DNA from: Verrucosispora sp. NA02020
GTDB lineage: Bacteria; Actinomycetota; Actinomycetes; Mycobacteriales; Micromonosporaceae
Assembly: GCF_013364215.1 (NCBI RefSeq)
Contig: NZ_CP054923.1
Location: 5,952,001 to 6,016,000 of the forward strand
Length of the DNA: 64,000 nucleotides
Reading direction: 5' to 3'
Position 1 is the first letter of the stretch, and each line of letters starts with the position of its first letter. Position numbers and translations under genes: made by a program. Positions 50,783 to 61,489 of the stretch are shown in pieces. The notes below the pieces were generated by a model, which saw only the letters and a program-made list of their open reading frames with translations, did not search any database and was not told where the DNA came from.

Positions 50783-52426
50783 CTAACGCTTCTGGGCCGG
50801 CGCTGCGCTGTAGCGGGTGACCGTCTCCTGCTCGGCCTCGCCCTCCAGCGGCGCCGCCGGCGCCTCGTTGATCGTGCGCTCGTCCTCCCGGCCGAGGAAG
50901 CCCTGCTTGAACTCCGCGACGGCCGCGTCGAGGGTGGCGATGATCTCGTCGTCCCACTTGTTGTCCGCGATCGCCAGCAGCGTGGCGTTGTGCTTGCGCC
51001 GCAGGTGCTCCAGGAACTGGGTCTCGAAGCGCCGCACGTCGCCGACCGGAACGTCGTCCAGCTTGCCCTCGGTGCCGGACCAGACCGCGATGACCTGCTC
51101 CTGCACGGAGTACGGCGAGTAGTTCGGCTGCTTGAGCAGCTCCACCAGGCGGGCACCACGATCCAGCTGGGCGCGGGAGGCCTTGTCCAGGTCCGAGGCG
51201 AAGGCGGCGAACGCCTCCAGCTCGCGGTACTGGGCCAGGTTCAGCCGCAGCGAACCGGAGACCTTCTTCATCGGCTTCACCTGCGCCGCGCCACCGACCC
51301 GGGAGACCGAGGTACCGACGTTGATCGCCGGCCGGACGCCCTGGTTGAACAGGTCGGTCTCCAGGAAGATCTGACCGTCGGTGATCGAGATGACGTTGGT
51401 CGGGATGAAGGCCGAGATGTCGTTGGCCTTCGTCTCGATGATCGGCAGACCGGTCATCGACCCGCCGCCCATCTCGTCGGAGAGCTTCGCGCAGCGCTCC
51501 AGCAGACGGGAGTGCAGGTAGAAGACGTCACCCGGGTACGCCTCACGGCCCGGCGGGCGACGCAGCAGCAGCGACACGGCCCGGTACGCCTCGGCCTGCT
51601 TGCTCAGGTCGTCGAAGACGATCAGGACGTGCTTGCCGCCGTACATCCAGTGCTGACCGATGGCCGAGCCGGTGTACGGGGAGAGGTACTTGAAGCCGGC
51701 CGGGTCGGAGGCCGGGGAGGCGACGATGGTGGTGTACTCCATCGCGCCCGCCTCCTCCAGCTGCCCCTTGATGGAGGCGATGGTGGAGGCCTTCTGGCCG
51801 ATGGCGACGTAGATGCAGCGGACCTGCTTCGTCGGGTCGCCGGAGGCCCAGTTCTCGCGCTGGTTGAGGATGGCGTCCAGGGCGACCGTGGTCTTGCCGG
51901 TCTTCCGGTCACCGATGATCAGCTGCCGCTGGCCACGACCGATCGGGGTCATCGCGTCGATGGCCTTGATGCCGGTCTGCATCGGCTCGGAGACGGACTG
52001 CCGGGCCATCACGTTCGGGGCCTGGAGCTCCAGCTCACGGTAGCCCTCGTCGGCGATCTCGCCGAGACCGTCGATCGGGGCGCCGAGCGCGTTGACCACG
52101 CGCCCCAGGAAGGCGTCACCGACCGGCACGGAGAGCACCCGGCCGGTGCGCTTGACCCGCTGGCCCTCTTCGAGGCCGGCGTAGTCGCCCAGGACGACGA
52201 CACCGATCTCGCGGACGTCGAGGTTCAACGCCACGCCGAGCGTGCCGTCCTCGAACTCGAGCAGCTCGTTGGTCATGGTCGAGGGCAGGCCCTCGACGTG
52301 GGCGATACCGTCGCCGGTGTCAGCGACGGTACCGACCTCTTCACGGGAGACGTCGGGCGAATAGGAGGAGACGTAGCGCTCCAGGGCGCCGCGGATCTCC
52401 TCCGTCGAGATGGTCAGCTCGGCCAT
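50783..52426 (-). CDS. atpA: ATP synthase alpha subunit
   Basis: 547 residues, longer than the usual 500-515 because of a C-terminal tail (about 30-35 residues, [16 protein letters not shown]) like that of mycobacteria, where the tail limits ATP hydrolysis. P-loop [13 protein letters not shown]; arginine finger region in the SVSRVGG stretch. It forms the alpha3beta3 ring with AtpD. Confidence 0.98.
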   Translation of the reverse strand: MAELTISTEEIRGALERYVSSYSPDVSREEVGTVADTGDGIAHVEGLPSTMTNELLEFEDGTLGVALNLDVREIGVVVLGDYAGLEEGQRVKRTGRVLSVPVGDAFLGRVVNALGAPIDGLGEIADEGYRELELQAPNVMARQSVSEPMQTGIKAIDAMTPIGRGQRQLIIGDRKTGKTTVALDAILNQRENWASGDPTKQVRCIYVAIGQKASTIASIKGQLEEAGAMEYTTIVASPASDPAGFKYLSPYTGSAIGQHWMYGGKHVLIVFDDLSKQAEAYRAVSLLLRRPPGREAYPGDVFYLHSRLLERCAKLSDEMGGGSMTGLPIIETKANDISAFIPTNVISITDGQIFLETDLFNQGVRPAINVGTSVSRVGGAAQVKPMKKVSGSLRLNLAQYRELEAFAAFASDLDKASRAQLDRGARLVELLKQPNYSPYSVQEQVIAVWSGTEGKLDDVPVGDVRRFETQFLEHLRRKHNATLLAIADNKWDDEIIATLDAAVAEFKQGFLGREDERTINEAPAAPLEGEAEQETVTRYSAAPAQKR

Positions 52427-52518
52427 CCTCTGCTTCCTTAAGTATCAGGGGCCCGGGATACCTAGTACCGACCGGTCCTCGGGTCGACTGTTATTCCGGG
52501 CGCTTCGCGGGGTGCTGG

Positions 52519-53340
52519 TCAGCGCTTCGCGAGCGCGTTGCGGGTCTCGTTGAGGCGACGCAGGATCGTCCCGTCGTACAGGTCCGAACCCACCCGGACG
52601 CTCGCTCCGCCGAGGATCGTCGGGTCAACCGTAAGCTTCACCGCGACCGCCCGGCCGTAGATGGCCGAGAGCTGGTTGGTGAGCCGGCTCTCCTCCTCGG
52701 CGGTCAGCGGGGCCGCGACGGTCACGTACGCGACCTGACGGTCACGGCGCTCGGCCGCCAGCTCCACCAGCCGGGACAGCGCGGCGGAGAACGACCGACC
52801 GCCGAAGCCGGCCAGTGCCGCCTCCACCAGTCGCACCGTCACCGGCCGTGCCTTGCCCGTCAGGAGCATCCCGATCAGCTCGGCCCGCTGGGCCACCGGT
52901 GCCGCCGGGTCGGACAGGGCGTTGGAGAGCCGCCGGTCCGCCGCGACCACCTGGCCGAAGCGGAACAGCTCGTCCTCCACCTCACCGAGTTCGTCGGCGC
53001 GGTCCGCGCTGGCGAGCAGCGCCTGCACACCGAGACGCTCGGCACCGTCGAGCAGCTCCGACGGTGCCGACCACCGGCCGGCGACCAGTGCACCGAGCAG
53101 GTCGAGCGTGTCCGCGCCGACCTTGCCGGAGAGCACCGAGGTGAGCAGGCCGCTGCGGTCCGCACCCGAACGGGCCGGGTCGGAGAGAGCCCGACGCAGC
53201 CGGACCTCCCGCCGCAGCAGGTCCGCCACGGCGAGCAGCTCGGCACCGGTGGTGGCGAGAGCCGTCGAATCGGCGCCCCGGACGTACTCCTCCAGCCGCT
53301 GACTCACGGCGGTGTAGGACTCCCGGCTGGCGGCCTGCAT
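52519..53340 (-). CDS. atpH: ATP synthase delta subunit
   Basis: 273 residues, typical of actinobacteria (E. coli delta has 177). Starts MQAASRESYTAVSQRLEEYV; the C-terminal half carries the conserved LVELAAERRDRQVAYVTVAAPLT and VDPTILGGASVRVGSDLYDG. It links F1 to the b stalk. Its ATG overlaps the atpF stop by one base, so the two are translationally coupled. 92 bases separate it from atpA. Confidence 0.95.
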   Translation of the reverse strand: MQAASRESYTAVSQRLEEYVRGADSTALATTGAELLAVADLLRREVRLRRALSDPARSGADRSGLLTSVLSGKVGADTLDLLGALVAGRWSAPSELLDGAERLGVQALLASADRADELGEVEDELFRFGQVVAADRRLSNALSDPAAPVAQRAELIGMLLTGKARPVTVRLVEAALAGFGGRSFSAALSRLVELAAERRDRQVAYVTVAAPLTAEEESRLTNQLSAIYGRAVAVKLTVDPTILGGASVRVGSDLYDGTILRRLNETRNALAKR

Positions 53341-53870
53341 CAGCGGGCCCCCGCGCTCTCGAGGTCGGTGAGGAACCGCTCGACGGTGCCCTTGCGGCGG
53401 GCCTCGTCGGCGAGCGACTCGCCCACGATCCGGCCGGCCAGGTCGACCGCGAGACCGCCGACCTCCGCGCGCAGCTCGCGCACGATGGTCTCACGCTCCA
53501 CAGCCAACGAGTCCCGGCCGGCGGCGATGATCCGGTCGGACTCCTCCCGCGCCTTGGCGAGGATGTCGGTGCGGATCGACTCGGCGTCGGCCCGGGCGTC
53601 GTCCCGGATCCGTGCCGCCTCGGTACGCACCTCGGCGAGCTGGGCCCGGTACTGCTCAAGCAGCTGGTTGGCCTCAGCCTGCGCCGCCTCGGCGCGCTTG
53701 AGGCCACCCTCGATCGCTTCGACCCGCGCCTGGTACATCGCCTCGATGCGCGGCATGACGAACTTCAGCAGCACGAAGCAGAGCAGGGCGAAGGCGATCG
53801 TCCCGATGACCAGCTCCTGCCACAGCGGCACGAGCGGGTGGTGCTCCACACCTTCGGCGGCGACAAACAT
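53340..53870 (-). CDS. atpF: ATP synthase b subunit
   Basis: 176 residues: one membrane helix (about 17-37, LVIGTIAFALLCFVLLKFVM) and a long charged coiled coil with ARIRDDARADAESIR and RIIAAGRDSLAVERE, the peripheral stalk. One-base overlap with atpH. Confidence 0.97.
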   Translation of the reverse strand: MFVAAEGVEHHPLVPLWQELVIGTIAFALLCFVLLKFVMPRIEAMYQARVEAIEGGLKRAEAAQAEANQLLEQYRAQLAEVRTEAARIRDDARADAESIRTDILAKAREESDRIIAAGRDSLAVERETIVRELRAEVGGLAVDLAGRIVGESLADEARRKGTVERFLTDLESAGAR

Positions 53871-53899
53871 TTCAGACCTCCGGGTCGGGAAGCGGACGG

Positions 53900-54157
<258 letters not shown>

Positions 54158-54209
54158 TCACGCGTACCGGTCGTACCTGAAGCTTTGGGCGGGTGCCCCG
54201 CGAAAAGGA

Positions 54210-54989
54210 TCAGTGTTCGGTTGCGAGCGCCGATCCCATGTAGTTGGCGCTCAGCGTGACGAAGACGTATGCCTGCAACAGCGCGATCAGCACCTCGAAG
54301 AAGGCCATCACGATCGCCATGATGAACGAGAAGATCGAGGTCGCCTGGATGAAGATGTTGTCCGAGGCGAGCAGCACGAAGCCACCGATGGTGAAGACCA
54401 GCAGGATCAGGTGACCGGCGAACATGTTGGCGAAGAGACGCACCGCCAGCGTGACCGGCCGGTTGATGAAGGTCTGCAGGAACTCGATCGGGATCAGCAG
54501 GATGTGCATCGGCCACGGGATGCCCGGCAGGATCAGGCTCTGCTTGAGGTAGCCGCCCACGCCGTGCGTGCGCATGCCCATGTAGATGTACATCACGTAG
54601 GTGATCGCCGCGAGCACGATCGGGAAGGCGATGTGCGAGTTCGGCGAGATCTGCAACCCCGGGATGATGCCGAAGAGGTTGGTCAACGCGATGTAACAGA
54701 AGAGCACCGTGAAATAGGGCGCGAACTTGACGCCCGCGCTGCCCATCTGTTCCTTGGCGATGTTGTCCCGGACCAGGCCGTAGATCGACTCCGCCATCCA
54801 CTGGCCCTTGGTCGGCACCAGCTTCGGGTTCCGATAGGTGACCATGAAAAAGATGATCAGCAGGCCGACGGCCAGCCAGATCATGAGGGTGAACTTGGTG
54901 ACGAATGGGCCGGCCACTTCCGGCAGGTAGAAGTCCTTGACCCCCGGGGGCCAGGGCAGCCCTTCAGCGGCGACAAGCTGTGCGCTCAC
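54210..54989 (-). CDS. atpB: ATP synthase a subunit
   Basis: 259 residues, several membrane helices. The essential Arg lies in RPVTLAVRLFANMFAGHLIL; the last helices include EVLIALLQAYVFVTLSANYM. It forms the proton half-channels next to the c-ring. Follows the AtpZ-like gene by 42 bases. Confidence 0.97.
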   Translation of the reverse strand: MSAQLVAAEGLPWPPGVKDFYLPEVAGPFVTKFTLMIWLAVGLLIIFFMVTYRNPKLVPTKGQWMAESIYGLVRDNIAKEQMGSAGVKFAPYFTVLFCYIALTNLFGIIPGLQISPNSHIAFPIVLAAITYVMYIYMGMRTHGVGGYLKQSLILPGIPWPMHILLIPIEFLQTFINRPVTLAVRLFANMFAGHLILLVFTIGGFVLLASDNIFIQATSIFSFIMAIVMAFFEVLIALLQAYVFVTLSANYMGSALATEH

Positions 54990-55031
54990 CGTGTCATCCT
55001 CCGCACTCGACAGACCCGCGCGTGCCGAAAC

Positions 55032-55253
55032 TCAGGCACCGAGCCTCTTCATGATCAGGTAGATCGCTCCGGCTGCGCCGAGCATCATGCCCACGCCGAT
55101 CCCGATGCCGGTCGGCAGGCCGAGGAGCGTCCCCGCCAACCAGCCGAGGAATCCCCACACGAGGATGCCGGCGAGCAGGTAGCCAAGAACGGCTCCGGCA
55201 ACGCCTTCCGACGAGTGCTCGTCGGAGCTTCCGCGATGAGGGTTGTCGGCCAT
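55032..55253 (-). CDS. AtpZ/AtpI-like small membrane protein of the ATP synthase operon
   Basis: 73 residues from the ATG at 55253. Two membrane helices (about 19-42 and 48-68), the first with GVAGAVLGYLLAGILVWGF, the second with GIGIGVGMMLGAAGAIYLI, ending KRLGA. It fits AtpZ (small Mg2+/c-ring assembly partner of AtpI). TAAAGT 10 bases before the ATG could be a -10 box, with no Shine-Dalgarno site. Confidence 0.8.
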   Translation of the reverse strand: MADNPHRGSSDEHSSEGVAGAVLGYLLAGILVWGFLGWLAGTLLGLPTGIGIGVGMMLGAAGAIYLIMKRLGA

Positions 55254-55417
55254 GACGAGGCGAACTTTATCAGCCGGGGGTTTCGCGAGTGTGCGGCACC
55301 CCCCACACTGCGAGCAGCGTGCGGGCAATCGATACGGCGCCTCAGCCGCGCTCAGCTTACTCCTGCACGGCCCGCCGGGAAGGGGGGCGAAACGCCGGGC
55401 GAACACCGGCCGTACGG

Positions 55418-55852
55418 TCAGTGACCCGACGCCCGGTCGACGGTGGGCAGCGGGGAGCGCCAGGCCCAGGTGGTGTGCGCGACGATCCACACCAGCACGC
55501 CCGCGATGATCGCCACCCCCATGTCGGGCAGCCCGGGCCAGCCGGCCTGCGCCACGGCGGCCATCACCACGCCCAGGAACACCATCTTGGTGGCGTAGGT
55601 GACCAGCCCCACCGGCATGACCATCTTCGGGCTCACCGCGTCCGCCCAGGCCACCGAGAACCCGGAGACCAGGTAGCTCACCATCACCAGACCGATCCCG
55701 GCGGCCACCCCGGCCGCGCCGGTCGGGCCCCGCAGCAGCGCGGCGACCGGCACGCCGACCACGGCCAGCCCGGCACAGGCCAGCAGCGGCAGGCGCAGGT
55801 GCGGCAGGCGGGCACGGATGGCGCCGGGCTCCCCCGCACGAGGCGCGGTCAT
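55418..55852 (-). CDS. atpI: ATP synthase protein I-like membrane protein
   Basis: 144 residues with four membrane helices; the position before atpZ/atpB and the pattern [34 protein letters not shown] identify the AtpI-like family, which helps assemble the c-ring. Its start overlaps the glyA stop by 4 bases (ATGA). Confidence 0.85.
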   Translation of the reverse strand: MTAPRAGEPGAIRARLPHLRLPLLACAGLAVVGVPVAALLRGPTGAAGVAAGIGLVMVSYLVSGFSVAWADAVSPKMVMPVGLVTYATKMVFLGVVMAAVAQAGWPGLPDMGVAIIAGVLVWIVAHTTWAWRSPLPTVDRASGH

Positions 55853-57135
55853 CGGGCGTACGCCGGGAACTCGGCGACCAGCTCGGCCACGTCGGAGGCG
55901 ACGCGGGCCAGCTCGTCGGTGCCACCCGGAGCCGCCGGGTCGGTGCGTACCGCCCGGGCGATCAGCTCGGCGACCTGGCGCATCTGCGGCTCGCCCATGC
56001 CCTGCGTGGTGACGCTCGGGGTGCCCACCCGGATGCCGGAGGCGACCATCGGCTTCTGCGGGTCGTACGGGATGGCGTTCTTGTTCAGTGTGATGGTCGC
56101 CGCGTCGCAGCGGGCCTCCGCCTGCGCTCCGGTCACCCCGGTCTCCCGCAGGTCGACCAGGGCCAGGTGGGTGTCGGTGCCGCCGGAGACCGGCCGCATC
56201 CCCTCCGCCGCCAACCCGTCGGCGAGCGCCTGCGCGTTGGCCACGACCTGCGCGGCGTACGTGCGGTACTCCGGCTGCGCCGCCTCGCGCAACGCGACGG
56301 CCTTGGCCGCCACCGCGTGCATCAACGGTCCGCCCTGGGTGAACGGGAAGACCGCCTTGTCGATCCGCTCGGCCAGCGACTCGCGGCAGAGGATGATCCC
56401 GCCGCGTGGACCGCGCAGCACCTTGTGCGTGGTCGCGCAGACCACGTCGGCGTACGGCACCGGGGAGGGGATGGCCTGCCCGGCGACCAGCCCGATGAAG
56501 TGCGCCGCGTCCACCATCAGGTACGCGCCCACCTCGTCGGCGATCTCCCGGAACCGGGCGAAGTCGATCAGCCTCGGGTACGCCGTCGCGCCACAGATGA
56601 TCATCTTCGGTCGGTGCGTGCGGGCCAGGTCACGAAGATCGTCGTAGTCGATCAGCTCGGTGTCCCGCCGGACGGTGTAGCCGACCGTGTCGAACCACTT
56701 GCCGGAGAAGTTCACCCGGCTGCCGTGGGTCAGGTGCCCGCCGTGCGGCAACTCCATCGCCAGCACCGTGTCACCCGGCTGCACCAGCGCGGCGTACGCG
56801 GCCAGGTTGGCGCTCGCGCCCGAGTGCGGCTGGAGGTTGGCGTGCTCGGCGCCGAACAGCTCCCGGGCCCGGGCGATGCCGAGTTCCTCGGCCCGGTCCA
56901 CCTGGGCGCACCCGCCGTAGTAGCGCCGACCCGGATAGCCCTCGGCGTACTTGTTGGTCAGCGTCGAGCCGAGCGCGGCCAGCACCGCCGGGGAGGTGAG
57001 GTTCTCGCTGGCGATCAGTTGCAGACCGCCGCGCAGCCGGTCCAGCTCGCCGAGCACCACCTCCGCGATCTCCGGATCCGTGGTGCTGAGCTGCTCGAAG
57101 TCGGGCCCCCAGAAGGTGCCCTTACCGGTCTCCAC
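55849..57135 (-). CDS. glyA: Serine hydroxymethyltransferase
   Basis: 428 residues. PLP enzyme converting serine and tetrahydrofolate to glycine and methylene-tetrahydrofolate. The PLP Lys lies in [12 protein letters not shown], with [25 protein letters not shown] and the PHSGASAN phosphate site. It overlaps atpI by 4 bases, so it may head the atp transcription unit. The upstream neighbour is divergent. Confidence 0.97.
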   Translation of the reverse strand: METGKGTFWGPDFEQLSTTDPEIAEVVLGELDRLRGGLQLIASENLTSPAVLAALGSTLTNKYAEGYPGRRYYGGCAQVDRAEELGIARARELFGAEHANLQPHSGASANLAAYAALVQPGDTVLAMELPHGGHLTHGSRVNFSGKWFDTVGYTVRRDTELIDYDDLRDLARTHRPKMIICGATAYPRLIDFARFREIADEVGAYLMVDAAHFIGLVAGQAIPSPVPYADVVCATTHKVLRGPRGGIILCRESLAERIDKAVFPFTQGGPLMHAVAAKAVALREAAQPEYRTYAAQVVANAQALADGLAAEGMRPVSGGTDTHLALVDLRETGVTGAQAEARCDAATITLNKNAIPYDPQKPMVASGIRVGTPSVTTQGMGEPQMRQVAELIARAVRTDPAAPGGTDELARVASDVAELVAEFPAYAR

Positions 57136-57170
57136 AGCGCCCGAGTCTATTCGGCCGCAGACTGGAGGCC

Positions 57171-58655
57171 GTGAGATGTCTGGTGACCGGTGCGACAGGC
57201 TACATCGGCGGGCGGCTGGCGCCGCACCTGCTGGCCGAGGGACACACCGTGCGCTGCCTGGCCCGGCGGGCCGGACGGCTGCGGGACGTGCCGTGGGCCG
57301 GGCAGGTCGAGATCGCCGAGGGGGACCTGAGCCGGCCGGAGAGCCTGGCCGGGGTCTTCGACGACGTCGACGTCGCGTACTACCTCGTGCACTCGCTCGG
57401 GCAGGCCGGTTTCGAGGACGCCGACCGGCAGGCCGCGTCGGCCTTCGCGACGGCGGCCCAGGCGGCGGGCGTACGCCGGATCGTCTATCTCGGGGGGCCG
57501 GAACCGGCGGCCGGTGACGCCTCCTCGGCGCACCTGCGCTCGCGGACCGAGGTGGGCCGGATCCTGCTGGGCAGCGGCGTGCCCACGGTGGTGCTGCGCG
57601 CGGCGGTGATCATCGGTTCCGGCTCGGCCTCGTTCGAGATGCTGCGTTACCTGACCGAACGGCTGCCGGTGATGGTCACCCCGCGCTGGGTGTCGAACCG
57701 GGTGCAGCCGATCGCCGTCCGGGACGTGCTGCGCTACCTGGTCGGCTGCGTGGGCCTGCCGCCGGAGGTGAACCGGGCCTTCGACATCGCCGGCCCGGAC
57801 GTGCTCACCTTCGGCGACATGATGCAGCGGTACGCCCGGGTCGCCGGACTGAGCCGCCGGGTCCTGCTGCCGGTCCGCGCGTTGACGCCCCGGCTCTCCT
57901 CGCACTGGGTCGGTCTGGTCACCCCGGTACCGAACGCCCTCGCCCGTCCGCTGGTGGAGAGTCTGGTGCACGAGGCGGTGGCGCACGAGCACGACATCGC
58001 GGCGTACCTGCCGGACCCGCCGGAGGGGTTGACCGGCTTCGACCGGGCGGTCGATCTGGCGCTGGCCAAGGTCCGCGACGCCGAGGTGGAGACCCGCTGG
58101 TCGTCGGCGGCGGGCCGGGACGCCCCGGCCGAGCCGCTGCCCAGCGACCCGCACTGGAGCGGCGGCAGCGTCTACACCGACGTGCGGGAGCAGCCGGTGG
58201 CGGCCTCGCCGGAGGCGCTGTGGCGGGTCGTCGAGGGGGTCGGCGGCCAGCACGGCTGGTACTCGTTCCCGCTGGCCTGGTCGGTGCGCGGCTGGCTGGA
58301 CCGGCTGGTGGGCGGCGTCGGGCTGCGCCGGGGGCGGCGGAATCCGCACCGGCTGCGGGTGGGCGAGGCGCTGGACTTCTGGCGGGTGGAGGAGATCCTC
58401 CCCGGTGAGCTGCTCCGGCTGCGGGCCGAGATGCGGCTGCCCGGCCGGGCCTGGTTGGAGATGCAGGTGCGGCGCGACGACGACGGGCAGGTCCGGTACC
58501 GCCAGCGGGCCGTCTTCATTCCCAGGGGCCTGGCCGGGCACGCGTACTGGGCGGCGGTGGCGCCGTTCCACGCGGTGGTCTTCGGCGGGATGGCCCGCAA
58601 CATCGCCGCCGACGCCGAGCGGACCGCCGTCGAGGCGCCACCGGCGGCGCGCTGA
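57171..58655 (+). CDS. NAD(P)-binding epimerase-like protein with DUF2867 domain
   Basis: 494 residues from a GTG; GGAGG lies only 2 nt upstream. The N-terminal 290 residues form an atypical short-chain dehydrogenase fold with [17 protein letters not shown] (NAD(P) site) and [12 protein letters not shown]; the C-terminal 150 residues are DUF2867, starting near [21 protein letters not shown] and rich in Trp and Arg. This fusion is common in actinobacteria and cyanobacteria; the second domain may bind a lipid or quinone-like ligand. Substrate unknown. Convergent with the PBP gene, 15 bases apart. Confidence 0.87.
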   Translation: MRCLVTGATGYIGGRLAPHLLAEGHTVRCLARRAGRLRDVPWAGQVEIAEGDLSRPESLAGVFDDVDVAYYLVHSLGQAGFEDADRQAASAFATAAQAAGVRRIVYLGGPEPAAGDASSAHLRSRTEVGRILLGSGVPTVVLRAAVIIGSGSASFEMLRYLTERLPVMVTPRWVSNRVQPIAVRDVLRYLVGCVGLPPEVNRAFDIAGPDVLTFGDMMQRYARVAGLSRRVLLPVRALTPRLSSHWVGLVTPVPNALARPLVESLVHEAVAHEHDIAAYLPDPPEGLTGFDRAVDLALAKVRDAEVETRWSSAAGRDAPAEPLPSDPHWSGGSVYTDVREQPVAASPEALWRVVEGVGGQHGWYSFPLAWSVRGWLDRLVGGVGLRRGRRNPHRLRVGEALDFWRVEEILPGELLRLRAEMRLPGRAWLEMQVRRDDDGQVRYRQRAVFIPRGLAGHAYWAAVAPFHAVVFGGMARNIAADAERTAVEAPPAAR

Positions 58656-58670
58656 CCGTCGCCCGCTCGC

Positions 58671-60782
58671 TCAGTCGCCGCTGCGGGTGGTGGTGTACCG
58701 CCACGCGGTCGTCTCGCTGGGCGGCACGAAGTCCCGGGACGGCACGTCGCGCAGCGCGAAGGCGAGGATCTCCCCCACCCCCTCCACCATCCGGCTCTGC
58801 ACCGCCCGGCCGACCGCGTCCTGCGGATCGTCCGGGTTGGCCGCCATCGCCGCCGCCGCGAGCTGCGGGGTGAAGGCCACCACGGTCTCCGTGGCGTACC
58901 GCTCGGAGCTGCCCGTCTTGCCGGCCACCGGCCGACCGAGCTGTCCGCGCAGGGCGGTGGCGGTGCCGCCGTGGCAGCCCTGGTACATCGACTGGTCCCC
59001 GACCGGGCAGCGGGCGGCGTCCGCCGCCGCGCGGGCCACGTCCACGTCGAGCACCTGGCGGCAGTCCGGTTGGCCGGCGGTCACCCGGCGGCCGGTGCCG
59101 TCGACGATCGAGGTGACCGGGGTGGGCGCGCACCACGTCCCCTCGGCCGCCAGCGTGGCGTACGCCCCGGCCAGGTCCAGCGGGGTGGTGGCGGCCACCC
59201 CCAGGGTGAACGGCCCCCACTCGCGCGCGCCGTGCCGGGCCAGCCGGACGTCGTCCTCGGCCCGCAGCACGATGCCGAGCCGCTCGGCCATCTCCACCAC
59301 GCGGTCCGCGCCGACCCGCTCGGTCAGCCAGACGAAGTACGTGTTGACCGACTCGCCGAACGCGGACCACATGTCGTGCTCGCCGCGCATCGAGGCGCTG
59401 GCGTTCGACGGGCACCAGTACCCGCCGCAGTTCGTCTCGCCGCTGATCCGGTAGTCGGTGAGGATGCGGGTCGGCGCGTCGTAGACGGTCCGCAGCGGCA
59501 TCCCGGCCTCCAACGCGGCCAGCATGGTGAACAGCTTGAACGTCGAACCGGCCTGGTACCCGACGATCGTGCCGCCCCCGGCGACGAGCTGGTTGACCGT
59601 GTTCGGGTAGTTGGTCTGGCCGGGCGGGTTGGCCGCGACGCTGTAGTTGCGGTTGACCGACATGGCGAGCACCCGACCGGTGCCGGGCTCGACGACCGCC
59701 GTCGGCATGGCATGCGGCTCGTCCACCGAGTAGACCCGCCGCACCTGCTCGGTGGTGGCCCGCTGCACGCTCGGGTCGAGCGAGGTGACGATGGTGAAGC
59801 CGCCCCGGCGCAGGGTGCGCTGCCGCTCGTCGACCGTGCCGCCGAACGCCTTCTGCTCGTTCCACCAGCGGGTGAACCAGTCACAGAAGAAGCCCCAGTC
59901 GTTGTGTCCCGAGGGCACCGCCGTGCAGTCGTTCGGCGTCTCGCTGGGGCGCAGGTTCAGCGCTTCCGCCCGGGCCGCGTCCGCCACCTCGGCGGTGACC
60001 TGACCGGTGGCGACCAACTGGTCCAGCACGTACCCCCGGCGGGCGGTGGCCGCGTCCGCGTCACCGTTGATCGGGTCGTCGGTGTGCGGGGAACGGACCA
60101 GCCCGGCCAGCATCGCCGCCTGTGCCAGCGTGAGCCGGTCCGGCGAGGTGGAGAAGTAGCGCTTGCTGGCGGCGGCGACGCCGTACGCCCCGGCACCGAA
60201 GTACGCGATGTTGAGGTACCGGGCCAGGATCTGGTCCTTGGTCAGCTCCCGTTCCAGCGCCAGCGCGTACCGCATCTCCTGGATCTTGCGGGCGGTGCTC
60301 ACCTCGGTGGCCGCCGCCCGTTGCGACTCGGTCAACCGGGGGTCCGTGCTCAACACGTTGCGGACGTACTGCATGGTCAGCGTGGAGGCGCCCTGCCGGG
60401 TGCCGCCGGAGCCCTGGTTGGCGGCGAAGGCCCGCGCCACGCCCCGCAGGTCGACGCCGCTGTGCTCGTGGAACCGGACGTCCTCGGCGGCGATGATGGC
60501 CTGGCGCATCACCGGGGCCACCTCGTCCAGCGGCACGTCCACCCGGTCCTCCTGATAGAAGGAGGTGATCAGGGTGGTGCCGTCCTTGGCGTACAGGTTG
60601 GACCGCTGGGCCGTGGGTGGCGTCCGGAGCGTGTTGGGCAGCTCGGTGTACGGCTCGGCCACCGCCGAGAAGCCGATCCCGAACACCAGCGCGGCCGGCA
60701 GTGCCGCCACCGCCAGCGCCAGGCCGGCCAGCGTGCCGGCCAGCAGAACGGTGAACACTTTCGGCAGGAACGCCCGGGTCAT
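58671..60782 (-). CDS. Bifunctional class A penicillin-binding protein
   Basis: 703 residues. Signal-anchor helix (about 10-40), glycosyltransferase family 51 domain with IIAAEDVRFHEHSG (catalytic Glu100) and GASTLTMQYVRN, then a transpeptidase domain with STFK (Ser413), SVN in GESVNTYF and KTG (Lys622). It polymerises glycan strands and cross-links peptides outside the membrane. Several Cys pairs in the transpeptidase part (ETNCGGYWC, RCPVGD, GCHGG) suggest disulfides. It does not overlap a neighbour and seems to be its own unit. Confidence 0.95.
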   Translation of the reverse strand: MTRAFLPKVFTVLLAGTLAGLALAVAALPAALVFGIGFSAVAEPYTELPNTLRTPPTAQRSNLYAKDGTTLITSFYQEDRVDVPLDEVAPVMRQAIIAAEDVRFHEHSGVDLRGVARAFAANQGSGGTRQGASTLTMQYVRNVLSTDPRLTESQRAAATEVSTARKIQEMRYALALERELTKDQILARYLNIAYFGAGAYGVAAASKRYFSTSPDRLTLAQAAMLAGLVRSPHTDDPINGDADAATARRGYVLDQLVATGQVTAEVADAARAEALNLRPSETPNDCTAVPSGHNDWGFFCDWFTRWWNEQKAFGGTVDERQRTLRRGGFTIVTSLDPSVQRATTEQVRRVYSVDEPHAMPTAVVEPGTGRVLAMSVNRNYSVAANPPGQTNYPNTVNQLVAGGGTIVGYQAGSTFKLFTMLAALEAGMPLRTVYDAPTRILTDYRISGETNCGGYWCPSNASASMRGEHDMWSAFGESVNTYFVWLTERVGADRVVEMAERLGIVLRAEDDVRLARHGAREWGPFTLGVAATTPLDLAGAYATLAAEGTWCAPTPVTSIVDGTGRRVTAGQPDCRQVLDVDVARAAADAARCPVGDQSMYQGCHGGTATALRGQLGRPVAGKTGSSERYATETVVAFTPQLAAAAMAANPDDPQDAVGRAVQSRMVEGVGEILAFALRDVPSRDFVPPSETTAWRYTTTRSGD

Positions 60783-60877
60783 CAGCTCTCCCCGCAGGAG
60801 CCGTCAGGACCCTCCCAGAATGGCGCTAACCACCCTTTACGCCTCGGTTTTGCTCAAACCCGGAGGTAATTCACCGA

Positions 60878-61489
60878 TCAGGGCAGCAGGATCGCCGCGA
60901 GCGGATGGATCGTCTCCTCGATCTCGTCCGCCACCCGGCTGAAGCACTGGTCGCCGCGTCCCCACGGATCGTCGAGGTCGTCGCTGGGCAGCAACGACGT
61001 GCCCTGACGGGCGACGTTCGCGGCCTCCACCACCGCCACGCCCCGGGCGTACACCGCGTCCGGGGTGGCCTCGACCGGGGGCAGCCCGTCGCGGTCCAGC
61101 GCGGTCAGCAGCCGACCGAACTCACCCAGCACGAAGGTGCGCGCGGCGGCGTCGGGGCGCAACGCCACCACGTACTCCTGCTGGTCGGCGGTGGCGGTCA
61201 GGACCAGGTCCGCGGCGTCGATGTGGTCGGAACGCAGCTTCCGCGCGGCGAAGCCGCTCACGGTGCCGCCCCGGGTGGTCACCTGGCGGGCCGCCGGCGG
61301 GTTCATCTCCTCGCCGGCGTGCCAGCCCCCGGTGCCCGCGCTGTGGCTGTGCAGCAGCTCCTCCACCCGGCCGGGGTCCAGGTCACGGCGGGCCAGTCGC
61401 TGGCCCACCGCGAGGGTGAGCAGCCGCTCCGCCATCGGCGAGCGGCAGATGTTCCCCATGCAGACGTGCAGGACGGTGAACGGAGGCAT
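60878..61489 (-). CDS. Low-molecular-weight protein tyrosine phosphatase
   Basis: 203 residues, about 45 more than usual owing to an insert between the P-loop and the middle of the domain. The loop CMGNICRS (Cys10, Arg16) and the acid in DDLDDPWGRGD (Asp-Pro) are intact. It removes phosphate from tyrosine residues, or, in actinobacterial clusters, may act on wall-polymer enzymes. It follows tsaC without a gap, so it is probably in the prmC-tsaC-phosphatase transcript. Confidence 0.93.
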   Translation of the reverse strand: MPPFTVLHVCMGNICRSPMAERLLTLAVGQRLARRDLDPGRVEELLHSHSAGTGGWHAGEEMNPPAARQVTTRGGTVSGFAARKLRSDHIDAADLVLTATADQQEYVVALRPDAAARTFVLGEFGRLLTALDRDGLPPVEATPDAVYARGVAVVEAANVARQGTSLLPSDDLDDPWGRGDQCFSRVADEIEETIHPLAAILLP

